A DNA stretch of 39,534 nt from CAZJAH01 sp964544155 (lineage in GTDB: Bacteria; Bacteroidota; Ignavibacteria; Kapaibacteriales; UBA2268): positions 1 to 39,534 of the forward strand of contig CAZJAH010000026.1 in NCBI GenBank assembly GCA_964544155.1, in the 5' to 3' direction. Position 1 is the stretch's first letter, and each line of letters opens with the position of its first letter. Under the pieces are notes generated by a model. That model ran no database searches. It saw only the letters and a program-made list of their open reading frames with translations, and was not told the origin of the DNA. A program made the position numbers and the translations under genes. This document shows positions 1-8,032 of the stretch, piece by piece.

Positions 1-931
1 ACCCCATTTTGCCGTTTGGTTCGCCGCGGTAGCCGCAGAGGAAGTCGCCGGCGGGCATGGATTTGCGGCCTTCGGGCTTTATCAGGTCCAGAGCGAGGGA
101 TTTGTCGGCACACTGCACTAGAAGGCGGTTATTCAAGCAGGTGAATTCGCCGGGCTGTTTATCTATTGAGGGACAGAGGGATACTCGGAATACCTTGAGC
201 ACCGCGCCGTTCAGCACAGTCCAGGCGCCAGGCACAGGCGATACCCCGTGTATAAAATTGCGCAGCTCTTCCGCCGGCATCTGCCAGTTAATTTCGCATT
301 GCTCCCGGAAAATCTTCGGCGCAGGGCTTGCCTGGGAATCGTCCTGTTTAAGAGTTTTATAATTGCCGTTAATAAGCAGTCGGGTAGTATCTGCCGCGAG
401 GTCAGCAGCGGGCGCCATCATCATGTCATGCAGGCCGCCGGCTGTGCATCCGTCCGGAATGGCTATTTCTTTGCGCAGGAGAATATCGCCGGTATCAACC
501 TTTTCCTTTAATAGAAATGATGTCAGGCCTGTTTTTTTCTCGCCGTTGATTATCGCCCAGTTTATGGGCGCGGCGCCTCTGTAAGCTGGCAGCAGGCTGC
601 CGTGAACATTGAATGATCCGAGAGCGGGTATTGTATAAACCTCTTTTGGCAGTATCCTGAAAGCTATAACACAGATTATATCCGGTGCGATTTCACGCAG
701 GCGCTCCACAAACTCAGGGTCTTTGAGTTTTTCCGGCTGCAGTACTTCAAGGCCGAGTTCCACCGCCTTTTGCTTAACGGCCGGGGCCTGAGGCTTGCGT
801 CCCCGGCCGCGGGGCTTATCAGGCACGGTTACCACGGCCTTTATGTCAAATTCACTGTGAATTTTTTCGAGCGCGGGTACAGCGAATTCCGGAGTACCCA
901 TAAATACTATGCTGTGCTTTCTTTCTGACAT
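1..931 (-). CDS. fmt: Methionyl-tRNA formyltransferase (C-terminus cut by window edge)
   Basis: Transfers a formyl group from 10-formyl-tetrahydrofolate to initiator Met-tRNA in the cytoplasm. Reading back from the ATG at 929-931, the frame stays open to the window edge for about 310 codons, which is close to the full family length of 310-320, so only a few residues are missing. The N-terminus MSERKHSIVFMGTPEFA gives the Rossmann-like start. The hallmark SLLPAYRGAAP lies at about residues 112-122. The catalytic set is visible as Asn108, His110 (FNVHGS) and Asp146 (VDTGD). The C-terminal OB-like domain runs from about residue 205. The gene is last of a minus-strand run, 34 bases after dut. The leader lacks a clear Shine-Dalgarno sequence. 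The family call is secure. Confidence 0.95.
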   Translation of the reverse strand, partial: MSERKHSIVFMGTPEFAVPALEKIHSEFDIKAVVTVPDKPRGRGRKPQAPAVKQKAVELGLEVLQPEKLKDPEFVERLREIAPDIICVIAFRILPKEVYTIPALGSFNVHGSLLPAYRGAAPINWAIINGEKKTGLTSFLLKEKVDTGDILLRKEIAIPDGCTAGGLHDMMMAPAADLAADTTRLLINGNYKTLKQDDSQASPAPKIFREQCEINWQMPAEELRNFIHGVSPVPGAWTVLNGAVLKVFRVSLCPSIDKQPGEFTCLNNRLLVQCADKSLALDLIKPEGRKSMPAGDFLCGYRGEPNGKMG

Positions 932-965
932 ATTCGCTATTTTTTCTTTTCAATAAAAAACCCAA

Positions 966-1421
966 TTACCCGCTTATACCCGTGCTGCCGAAGCCGCCGG
1001 CGCCGCGGGTTGTTTCATCCAGGTCATCCGTTAGCGACCAGTTTATCTTTTCATATCGGGCGATAACGAGCTGTGCTATCCTGTCGCCGCGGTTAATAGT
1101 GTAAGTCTCGCCACCGAAATTCGAAAGGATGACCTTTAATTCGCCGCGGTAGTCGCTATCGATGGTTCCCGGAGCGTTAAGCGCGAAAACGCCGTGCTTT
1201 GCCGCAAGGCCGCTGCGCGAGCGTACCTGACATTCCAGTCCTGCAGGCAGGGCAATAGCCAGCGCCGTAGGTATCATCTTTGTTTCGCCGTGCGTGAGTG
1301 TTACAGGCTCTTCCACAGCCGCGTAAACGTCCATTCCCGCCGATCCATCAGTGGAATATTTCGGCAATGGCAGGTCTGAAAACCTTTCATCTAATCTTTT
1401 TATACTAACTTTAATATCCAT
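966..1421 (-). CDS. dut: dUTP diphosphatase (dUTPase)
   Basis: Hydrolyses dUTP to dUMP and pyrophosphate, keeping uracil out of DNA and supplying the dTMP precursor. All five motifs of the trimeric family are present in the 151-residue protein: AGMDVYA (28-34), RSRSGLAAKHG (67-77), GTIDSDYRGEL (85-95, with the catalytic Asp region), GDRIAQLVI (112-120) and the C-terminal P-loop-like RGAGGFGSTG (139-148). The frame is open upstream to 1466, but the ATG at 1421 is preferred. It lies one base after the ade stop, and the protein then begins MDIKVSIKRL as usual for the family. It is probably co-transcribed with ade and fmt. Confidence 0.96.
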   Translation of the reverse strand: MDIKVSIKRLDERFSDLPLPKYSTDGSAGMDVYAAVEEPVTLTHGETKMIPTALAIALPAGLECQVRSRSGLAAKHGVFALNAPGTIDSDYRGELKVILSNFGGETYTINRGDRIAQLVIARYEKINWSLTDDLDETTRGAGGFGSTGISG

Positions 1422-1422
1422 T

Positions 1423-3054
1423 TTAATCCGGTTGCAGTTCTGTAAATTCAAATTTATTTCCGTCAAAGAGCCCTTTATCGCTGAGCTTTAAGCTGGGTAT
1501 TACCAGCAAGGCCATAAATGAGAGCGTCATATATGGCGCTTTTAGTCCGCAGCCGAGATTTTTGGCCTTTGCTGAGAGCTCTGAATATAGGCCGGCGACT
1601 TTTTCGGCGCTGCCGGCAGCCATAAGTCCGGCAATGGGCAGAGGCAGTGTAAAAGTCTTCAGCCCATCGTGTAAACTAAGCCCGCCCGAGCTTTCGATCA
1701 CAGCATTCACGGCTTCGCAAAGTTCCGTGTCGGAGCATCCCACTGCAATGATATTATGTGAATCATGCGCTACGCTTGATGCCAGGGCTCCTTTCCTGAT
1801 GCCGAACCCGCGGATGAATCCAATTGCCGGAGGCGAGTCGTTATAGCGGTTGATAACGGCAATTTTAAGAATGTCATTATCAGGGTCGGGCATAACAGTT
1901 TTGCCGATAATTTTTGCGTCGCGCTCTTCCGATTCGGTGATGAGCTCGCCGTCAATGGCTTTTATGACTTTTATTCTGCTGCCTTTAGCCTCAACCGCGA
2001 AATCACGGGGCTCTTTTTTTGAGGCATTGAAAATATTCACGGGAGTAAGTTCCACCGGTTCGATAAGCGATTTGCCGTTCTCAGCTACAAGCTCTCCGCT
2101 AATATAAGTTTTGAGGATATTGAAGTTTTTCAGGTCATCGACAACTATCATGTCGGCAGGGTCGCCTTCGCGTAGCATACCGGTGTCAAGGCCGTAATGT
2201 TCTATTGGATTGCGTACAGCGGCGCGAAGCAGTTTAAATAGGCTGTAATCCATATCCAGGGCGCGCTTTACCAAAAGGTTTATGTGTCCGCGGATGAGGT
2301 CGTCAGGGTGTTTGTCGTCAGAGCAGAGCATTACCATATCCGGCCGTGCTTCAATAAGTTTATGCAAAGCGTTAAAATTCTTTGCCGCGGAACCTTCACG
2401 TATGAGTATCTTCATTCCCAGGCTTATTTTGTCAATGGCTTCATTCAGAGTGAAAGCTTCATGGTCTGTGCTTATTCCGGCAGAAATATATTTTTTCGCG
2501 TCGTCACCCGTAAGGCCGGGAGCGTGCCCGTCAACGGGTTTGCCGTGCTTTTTGGCTATTTCAATTTTTTTGATCACGTCGGGAAATTCATTCAGTACAC
2601 CGGGGAAGTTCATCATTTCGCTGAGGTAAAGTATATCGTCGTTAGAGAGTAGTTCCTCGATATCGTCTGGAGTGATTTCCGCGCCGGAGCTTTCAAATCC
2701 TGTAGCGGGAACGCATGAAGGCGCGCCGAAGTAGAACTTAAATGGAACTTTCTTCCCGTTTTCTATCATAAATTCCAGCCCCCGCCTGCCGAGCACATTG
2801 GCAATCTCATGCGGATCGGATACCGTCGCCACGGTTCCGTGCCTGACGGCTTCGCGCGCGAATTCCGATGGGGCCAGCATGGAGCTTTCGATATGCACGT
2901 GTGAATCTATTAGCCCGGGCATTATCAGGGGGCCTTCGGCGGAATCATCTCTTACAATGGATTCAATCCTGCCATTAGTAACAAATACCCTGCCGGGGAA
3001 ATTTTTTTCATTAATAATATCGACTATATTTCCTTTAATCTCAAAGCTGTTCAT
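1423..3054 (-). CDS. ade: Adenine deaminase
   Basis: Deaminates adenine to hypoxanthine in purine salvage. The protein has 543 residues; the family is usually 550-600. The amidohydrolase metal site is seen as PGLIDSHVHIESSM (about 45-58) followed by SDPHEIANVLG, then the later LCSDDKHPDDL (about 245-255). The C-terminal adenine-deaminase domain carries ASSVAHDSHNIIAVG (about 430-444), a signature that separates this family from general amidohydrolases. The ATG at 3054 follows a good ribosome-binding site (AGAGGAAAAAATG). It lies 15 bases after the RsmI-like gene and one base before dut, so it sits inside a nucleotide/tRNA housekeeping operon. Confidence 0.95.
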   Translation of the reverse strand: MNSFEIKGNIVDIINEKNFPGRVFVTNGRIESIVRDDSAEGPLIMPGLIDSHVHIESSMLAPSEFAREAVRHGTVATVSDPHEIANVLGRRGLEFMIENGKKVPFKFYFGAPSCVPATGFESSGAEITPDDIEELLSNDDILYLSEMMNFPGVLNEFPDVIKKIEIAKKHGKPVDGHAPGLTGDDAKKYISAGISTDHEAFTLNEAIDKISLGMKILIREGSAAKNFNALHKLIEARPDMVMLCSDDKHPDDLIRGHINLLVKRALDMDYSLFKLLRAAVRNPIEHYGLDTGMLREGDPADMIVVDDLKNFNILKTYISGELVAENGKSLIEPVELTPVNIFNASKKEPRDFAVEAKGSRIKVIKAIDGELITESEERDAKIIGKTVMPDPDNDILKIAVINRYNDSPPAIGFIRGFGIRKGALASSVAHDSHNIIAVGCSDTELCEAVNAVIESSGGLSLHDGLKTFTLPLPIAGLMAAGSAEKVAGLYSELSAKAKNLGCGLKAPYMTLSFMALLVIPSLKLSDKGLFDGNKFEFTELQPD

Positions 3055-3069
3055 TTTTTCCTCTAATTA

Positions 3070-3825
3070 TTATTTTTTGAACCGTTTAGACGGAAATTTG
3101 TACTTTTCCTTATCGCTTCCGGTCTTATCCGGAGATTTTAATCCTTCAAAGCAGATCACAAATTCAGCCTTTAAATTTTGCCCTTCAAATTTCTCCCTCA
3201 GCTCGTCAAAAGTACCGTAATGATGAGTTTCAAAGGGCATGGTCAGGTTTATTCCCATATAGGCGTTCCTGTCGGGCATTATTTTAGCTGCCGCGCTCAA
3301 TATGGCGTAAAGCCTGTAGGGGGTTTCGAGTAGTGCTACCGTGCGCTTTTCTTTAGCCAGTTCACGCAATTGCTGAAGCCTTTCGGAAGGCTCTCTGCTA
3401 AGGAATCCACCGTAAACAAATGACGAAAGGTCGAAACCGCTGCGTACCAAAGCCGTCATAATACTGCTCGCTCCGGGGATAACCTCCATATCGATATTCT
3501 GGTTAATACAGGCGCGTACAAGGGCAAGTCCGGGATCCTCAAATACCGGTGTACCTGAATCTGATATGAGCGATATGTTCCTGCCCTGGAGAAGGTCAGC
3601 TATTACTTCCTGTGTTTTGAATTTTTCATTTTTTTCATTTAGCTCATCAAGCGGCTTGGAAAGATTGGCATTTCGCAGGATAATGGCGCCCTGCTTTTTA
3701 TTTTCGCAGAGCACCTTATCGGAAAGCTTGAGCTTTTGTATTGCCCGCAGGCTTATGTCGTTCCTGTTGCCGATTGGGGTGGAAACGATGTATAGGATGC
3801 CCTTCTTTAATTCTTCTTTACTCAT
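3070..3825 (-). CDS. RsmI-like SAM-dependent methyltransferase (tetrapyrrole-methylase fold), short form
   Basis: Related to RsmI, which 2'-O-methylates C1402 of 16S rRNA. The N-terminal YIVSTPIGNRNDISLRA (7-23) and ISDSGTPVFEDPGLA (about 92-106), then VIPGASSIMTALVRSG and FVYGGFLSRE, follow RsmI closely. Two differences stand out. The usual Glu-Asp-Thr-Arg motif after the first helix pair is replaced by CENKKQG, and the protein is only 251 residues against about 280, without the small C-terminal domain. It could be a divergent RsmI or a paralogue with another RNA target. It is first in the run with ade, dut and fmt, and divergent from the DUF3098-like gene. Confidence 0.8.
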   Translation of the reverse strand: MSKEELKKGILYIVSTPIGNRNDISLRAIQKLKLSDKVLCENKKQGAIILRNANLSKPLDELNEKNEKFKTQEVIADLLQGRNISLISDSGTPVFEDPGLALVRACINQNIDMEVIPGASSIMTALVRSGFDLSSFVYGGFLSREPSERLQQLRELAKEKRTVALLETPYRLYAILSAAAKIMPDRNAYMGINLTMPFETHHYGTFDELREKFEGQNLKAEFVICFEGLKSPDKTGSDKEKYKFPSKRFKK

Positions 3826-3863
3826 AATAATATCTATTTTGTTCAGTTTAATAACTATACGCT

Positions 3864-3900
3864 AAGTAATTTATTACTTGTGACTTTGAATAACGTTCAA
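3864..3900. promoter_or_regulatory. Two dyads in the divergent rsmI-like / DUF3098 intergenic region
   Basis: The 131-base divergent intergenic region contains a perfect dyad AAGTAAT-TT-ATTACTT at 3864-3879 and, seven bases on, TTGAA-TAACG-TTCAA at 3886-3900. Both are operator-like inverted repeats placed between two start codons. No T-tract suits a terminator. Regulatory function is inference. Confidence 0.35.
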
Positions 3901-3956
3901 TTTATACTTATTTTTGGAAAAACGGATAATTATCAAATATAACAGGGATATTTAAA

Positions 3957-4310
3957 ATGGCAAAACCACAACCGCAAAGAAGAAAAATAGACCGCAGGTC
4001 GGCCCAAAGGCAGCCACTCAGAACAAAAAAAGCCCGGAAGCAGGGTGTACAGTGGTCGTTTCCGCTTGATAAGCAGAATATAATTATACTGGGAGTGGGC
4101 TTGGCTGTTATACTTATTGGCTACGCTTTAATGGCAACCGGCATTACAGAAGAAGCTGCCGTACCCGACGGAAAATGGAATAATCCCATGGCAGTAATTG
4201 TGGCTCCCATTATGCTGGTCATCGGCTATGGTATAATTATTCCCTACGGAATAATTAAATCTTTCAGGAAAAGGATAAAAGAGGAAACGCCCGGCACAGA
4301 GGGTAACTAA
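3957..4310 (+). CDS. DUF3098-like small inner-membrane protein
   Basis: A 117-residue protein with a basic N-terminus (about residues 1-35, rich in Arg, Lys and Gln) and two membrane segments: NIIILGVGLAVILIGYALMA (about 44-63) and AVIVAPIMLVIGYGIIIPYG (about 81-100). The pattern of ILGxGLxxIxxGYxLM, then a short loop with DGKWNNP, then APIxLxIGYGIIIPYGI matches the DUF3098 family of Bacteroidota; its function is unknown. The tail is charged. A weak Shine-Dalgarno (CAGGGAT) precedes the ATG. The stop overlaps the era start as TAATG, implying translational coupling. The extended basic N-terminus is longer than I expect for the family. Confidence 0.75.
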   Translation: MAKPQPQRRKIDRRSAQRQPLRTKKARKQGVQWSFPLDKQNIIILGVGLAVILIGYALMATGITEEAAVPDGKWNNPMAVIVAPIMLVIGYGIIIPYGIIKSFRKRIKEETPGTEGN

Positions 4311-5209
4311 TGAGTTTGGAAACAAAATCAGGCTATGCGGCAATAATCGGCAAGCCCAACGCCGGCAAATCCACCTTGATGAATAAACTCGTCGGGGCAA
4401 GGCTTTCCATTGTAACGAATAAGCCGCAGACCACCCGTAAGAAAGTCCTTGGCATATATACATCGGATAACCTGCAGATCATTTTCCAGGATACCCCCGG
4501 TATCCTGAAACCTCGGTACGAGATGCAGAAGTCTATGATGCGCTATGTTGATGAATCTCTCGAAGCTGCCGACCTGGCAGTCTTTATAGTCGATGTATCG
4601 GATTACCGGGGCTTTGACAGTTATTTTATACCTGAAGTGAAGGGACGCCTTGATATGATAGATAGGCCAAAAATAGTGATTTTGAATAAAACCGATCTTA
4701 TTAACGATAAAAAAGATTTGTTGCCCATAATCGACGAACTTCACAAGTCGGGGTATTTCGAGGAGATAATCCCCATATCGGCTTTGAAAAATGACAACAC
4801 AGACCGGCTCATAGATGTTTTCAGGAAGTATATGCCCGGCAGCCGTTTCTTCTATGATCCTGAACAGCTCAGCACCAGCCCGGAGAGGTTTTTTGTGGCG
4901 GAAATTATCAGGGAGCATGTTTTTAACATGTTCCACGATGAAGTACCTTATTCAACAGAAGTACAAATTCTTGAATTTAAAGAAAGGCCCGACGCGAAAT
5001 GGTATATTTCAGCGGATATAATAGTTGAAAGATCGGGGCAAAAGGCCATAATCATCGGCAAAGAAGGATCGTCAATCAAAAAGCTCGGAGAAAATGCCAG
5101 AGAAGATATAGAGGCGCATCTCGATAATCAGATATTCCTCGAACTTTTTGTGAAAGTCAGGGATAACTGGCGCAATCATCCTGGGATGCTGCGCTCATAC
5201 GGCTATTAA
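4310..5209 (+). CDS. era: GTPase Era
   Basis: Essential GTPase that binds 16S rRNA and helps mature the small ribosomal subunit. The 299-residue length is typical. The G motifs are GKPNAGKS (14-21), the TT of PQTTRKK (41-42), DTPG (61-64), NKTD (126-129) and SALK (157-160). The C-terminal KH domain shows as GQKAIIIGKEGSSIKKLG (about 243-260). The ATG overlaps the stop of the DUF3098-like gene by one base. The gene converges with the ppx/gppA homologue, with stops 12 bases apart and no obvious hairpin terminator between them. Confidence 0.97.
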   Translation: MSLETKSGYAAIIGKPNAGKSTLMNKLVGARLSIVTNKPQTTRKKVLGIYTSDNLQIIFQDTPGILKPRYEMQKSMMRYVDESLEAADLAVFIVDVSDYRGFDSYFIPEVKGRLDMIDRPKIVILNKTDLINDKKDLLPIIDELHKSGYFEEIIPISALKNDNTDRLIDVFRKYMPGSRFFYDPEQLSTSPERFFVAEIIREHVFNMFHDEVPYSTEVQILEFKERPDAKWYISADIIVERSGQKAIIIGKEGSSIKKLGENAREDIEAHLDNQIFLELFVKVRDNWRNHPGMLRSYGY

Positions 5210-5221
5210 TCGTTTATTAAA

Positions 5222-6796
5222 TTATTTTTCTCCGATTTCAAATTCAATTATTCTGTCGAGGCTTTCCTCCAAAAGGTCTTTTCTCCTGTTGGCGCCCCAC
5301 ATTTCTATGTCGGGCCTGAGGTCATTTGCAGGCAGAAGTTTCATACCAATTGTTTTGCCGTTCAGGGATGTTTCAATTTTTCTTACGTTCTGCCTCTGTC
5401 GGCGGTCGATACCTTCCGCTATCCTGAGAATTCCGGCTAAAATCCGGATGATATTTTTTTTCTCCCGGCTCAAAGGTGTGAAATTATCGTGCTTATTCTT
5501 GGGCAGGCTTTTGCGGTGGTAGCGGGCTATGTTAGCAATTATCTCGGTTTCGTCATTCGTAAAACCGGGCATAATACTGTTCATTATAATATAATAGCTG
5601 TGCTTATGGTGTTTATCATGCGAGATGAAGTAGCCCACATCGTGCAATATTGCTGCTGCTTCCAGCAGCTCTCTTTCATAATTGCCGAGCTTATGCAGAG
5701 CCTGTAGGCTGTCGAACATATCGAGGGAAATCAGCTTAATATGTTCAGTATGTTCGTAATTGATATTATACTGGGCGGCGATATTGTTAACGCTTTGAAA
5801 CCTAAGATGACTTAAGTGCTTGTATTCCTGCTTTTCTTTCATTTTCTGCATAGTGTCGAATACTATGCCTTCTCTGAGCGCGTAACTGGAAATGAGTATT
5901 TTCTTTATATCGAGATATTTGATTATCTGCTCAAGGATAATGGCCCCTCCGACAATTATATCTGCCCTTTTAGAATCCATTCCCGGAATCTTTGCGCGGT
6001 CTTCCGGGGTATCGGTAGTAATCACTTTCTTAATGACTTTGAGAATTTCTTCAGCGCTGACGTTTATTCCGTTAATTATGTCCGGCACAGGTTTGTTATT
6101 GGCAGTTAGTACCATCCCGGCAAGGGTTTGTATAGTCCCCGAAGTACCGACAACGGTATCGAATCCGGTTTTTTTTATTTTCTCAAGTTTGGTAGACCAT
6201 TCCCCGAGAATATATTCGCGGCATTTTTTTATGCCTTCTCTTGAAGAAATAGCACCATCAAAGAAGCGGGTGGTCATCCTTATAGCGCCAAGCTTTTCGC
6301 TGTTCACATAAAGGATTTCACCTTTTTTGCCGACAATAGTTTCAGTGCTGCCGCCGCCGATATCGATCAAAAGGGCTTTATTATTGTAAATAGGGAGGGC
6401 ATGTATCGCGCCGATGTAAATAAGCCTGCCCTCTTCATTGCCCGAAACAACTTCTATATCTATGCCAGTTTCTTCATATACGCGGGAAGTGAAATCCTCG
6501 CGGTTTTTGGCCTCTCGTACTGCGCTGGTGGCTACTGCTTTTGTAATCGCGTTATAGCTCTTAGCGATCTTATTGAAATTCGATAGTGTATTAACGCCTC
6601 TTTCGATAGATTCTGGCAGCAGGTATTTCATATCCTTGCCGCTGGAACCCAAACGCACCATTTCCTTATCCCTGCTGATAATTTTCAGCATTCCCTTTTG
6701 GTTTACTGACGCAATTACTAAATGAAAAGAATTTGTACCGACATCAACCGCGGCGATCAAAGGGGCTTTTCCACCTTGTAAATCCTGGCCCATCAT
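5222..6796 (-). CDS. Ppx/GppA phosphatase with C-terminal HD domain
   Basis: An exopolyphosphatase / guanosine-pentaphosphatase family protein of 524 residues, expected in the cytoplasm, acting on polyphosphate or pppGpp. The actin-like ATPase fold gives the phosphate-1 loop AAVDVGTNSFHLVIA (about 15-29), the phosphate-2 loop LLIDIGGGSTE (about 142-152) and a GTSGT motif (about 216-220). From about residue 340 comes an all-helical HD-type region with AAILHDVGYFISHDKHHKHS, as in two-domain Ppx enzymes. Sequence alone does not decide between polyphosphate and pppGpp. Two adjacent ATGs begin the frame (6796 and 6793). It follows the DUF4834-like gene by 13 bases and is probably in one transcript with it. 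Confidence 0.88.
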   Translation of the reverse strand: MMGQDLQGGKAPLIAAVDVGTNSFHLVIASVNQKGMLKIISRDKEMVRLGSSGKDMKYLLPESIERGVNTLSNFNKIAKSYNAITKAVATSAVREAKNREDFTSRVYEETGIDIEVVSGNEEGRLIYIGAIHALPIYNNKALLIDIGGGSTETIVGKKGEILYVNSEKLGAIRMTTRFFDGAISSREGIKKCREYILGEWSTKLEKIKKTGFDTVVGTSGTIQTLAGMVLTANNKPVPDIINGINVSAEEILKVIKKVITTDTPEDRAKIPGMDSKRADIIVGGAIILEQIIKYLDIKKILISSYALREGIVFDTMQKMKEKQEYKHLSHLRFQSVNNIAAQYNINYEHTEHIKLISLDMFDSLQALHKLGNYERELLEAAAILHDVGYFISHDKHHKHSYYIIMNSIMPGFTNDETEIIANIARYHRKSLPKNKHDNFTPLSREKKNIIRILAGILRIAEGIDRRQRQNVRKIETSLNGKTIGMKLLPANDLRPDIEMWGANRRKDLLEESLDRIIEFEIGEK

Positions 6797-6809
6797 ATGT
6801 TTATCCTTC

Positions 6810-7046
6810 CTATCTCTCCTTGTCCTTTTTCTTTCCGGCTTCGCCTTTTAATATAATCACATCGTCCTTATCGTAAAGTATCTCTTTATTCTCCGGCTGC
6901 CTCCGCCTGCCGTAAGCTCTGGATGTATTAATGTTTTCACCGGGCATAAATACACGGAATACCTTCCCGATAGAACGGAAAACAAATCCCATACCAATTA
7001 TCAGGAATAAAATAATAATTATAAAAATTATAAGAAATTTTGTCAT
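6810..7046 (-). CDS. Small single-pass membrane protein, DUF4834-like
   Basis: A 78-residue protein with one strong N-terminal hydrophobic segment (about residues 3-26, very rich in Ile, Leu and Phe), then a basic cytoplasmic-type tail with RAYGRRRQ and a charged Lys/Glu-rich end. The size, the membrane segment followed by Phe-Arg residues, and the basic tail resemble the DUF4834 family of Bacteroidota; that match is tentative. Function is unknown. It lies 13 bases upstream of the ppx/gppA homologue on the same strand, so it is likely co-expressed with it. Confidence 0.6.
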   Translation of the reverse strand: MTKFLIIFIIIILFLIIGMGFVFRSIGKVFRVFMPGENINTSRAYGRRRQPENKEILYDKDDVIILKGEAGKKKDKER

Positions 7047-7075
7047 TTTCTGAATTAATAATTAGCTGTCAATAA

Positions 7076-7104
7076 CTAAAAAATGGAGCCGCCAGGCCCC
7101 ATTT
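7076..7104 (-). terminator. Rho-independent terminator after the Cys-rich T9SS protein
   Basis: On the minus strand a 10-bp stem AAATGGGGCC / GGCTCCATTT (one G-T wobble) with loop TGGC is followed directly by a T-run. It lies about 26 bases beyond the stop at 7130 and just upstream of the DUF4834-like gene. Confidence 0.75.
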
Positions 7105-7129
7105 GTATAAACGATTTAAAATAAAAAGA

Positions 7130-7852
7130 TTATTTAGACCAAACGAGCTTGAATGACCTTACCTTACCATAAGACGTAACAAGCTTGCCTATGTAAATGC
7201 CCGGGGGAAGGCCTTTCGCATTCAACATCAATGTCTGCGGGCCTGCTTTCATCCCTTTACGGGATATTACCGATACTTCCTTACCCAGAAGGTTGTAAAG
7301 GCTGAGCTTAACGTCGGCAGTCCCGGAAAGGTTGAACTTAATACTCGCTACCGAAGTAGCGGGATTAGGCGATATTTCAATATTAGAATTATCATCGGGC
7401 AGTTCAATGCTCTCTATATTTGTTGAATTTTTACATTCGCTCTGCCGGAAATCGCATGTCTCGTGGATATTTTCTGTAATCTCCTTTCCCTTTATGGTGA
7501 ATTGTGTACCTGCCGCTAAATAAAAAGTATCGCGCGGATAATACTCGTTTTTTTTCTCCTCACGGTATATTTCTACAAAATATGTACCGGGTGAGAGCTT
7601 GTCTATTTTATACTCAAGATCGAAATAGCACATGCAGCGGCAGAATTCAGAAGTAGTATCCTTCTGGTTTATAACAATTTTTTTGCTGTTTACACTAATG
7701 ACAGACTCGAATTTTGAGCAGCAATTAGCAAAGACATCGGTATTAATGATCTTTACCGAATTTGCCCCGGTCTTAACACTGATATCGCCGGCCTGCGCGA
7801 AAAGGCCTGACGGCAGCGAGGTAAATAGAAGCAGTAGCAATATAAGTTTCAT
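7130..7852 (-). CDS. Secreted Cys-rich protein with T9SS type A sorting domain
   Basis: A 240-residue exported protein. It has a signal peptide (residues 1-20, cleavage after LFAQ). The middle domain has clustered cysteines: Cys44-Cys45, Cys71-x-Cys73-x-Cys75, Cys133 and Cys140. The C-terminal sorting domain of about 80 residues starts at IEISPNPATS (about 158) and includes LYNLLGKEV and GLPPGIYIGKL, the usual pattern of T9SS cargo. The middle domain is not one I recognise. It is monocistronic with a terminator behind it. A surface or secreted location is inferred from the sorting domain; enzymatic function is unknown. Confidence 0.8.
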   Translation of the reverse strand: MKLILLLLLFTSLPSGLFAQAGDISVKTGANSVKIINTDVFANCCSKFESVISVNSKKIVINQKDTTSEFCRCMCYFDLEYKIDKLSPGTYFVEIYREEKKNEYYPRDTFYLAAGTQFTIKGKEITENIHETCDFRQSECKNSTNIESIELPDDNSNIEISPNPATSVASIKFNLSGTADVKLSLYNLLGKEVSVISRKGMKAGPQTLMLNAKGLPPGIYIGKLVTSYGKVRSFKLVWSK

Positions 7853-8032
7853 AGGCAGACCAACTAATTATAAGCAATAAATAATAAACAAATGCTGAAT
7901 AAAAATATTTTAATTAATTATTTCATTTATTCTACGAAATCATATCAAAAATGTTAACTATGCCCTATTTAAAATATTTTTTCGGACTCATAGTTTAAGT
8001 CTTTTAAAAATAAATTTAAGTAAAAAAACGAT

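Noticed and set aside
4328..4936. Long open frame on the strand opposite era
   Set aside because: It is a shadow of era: its product has no motif, and the era frame shows all G motifs and the KH domain.
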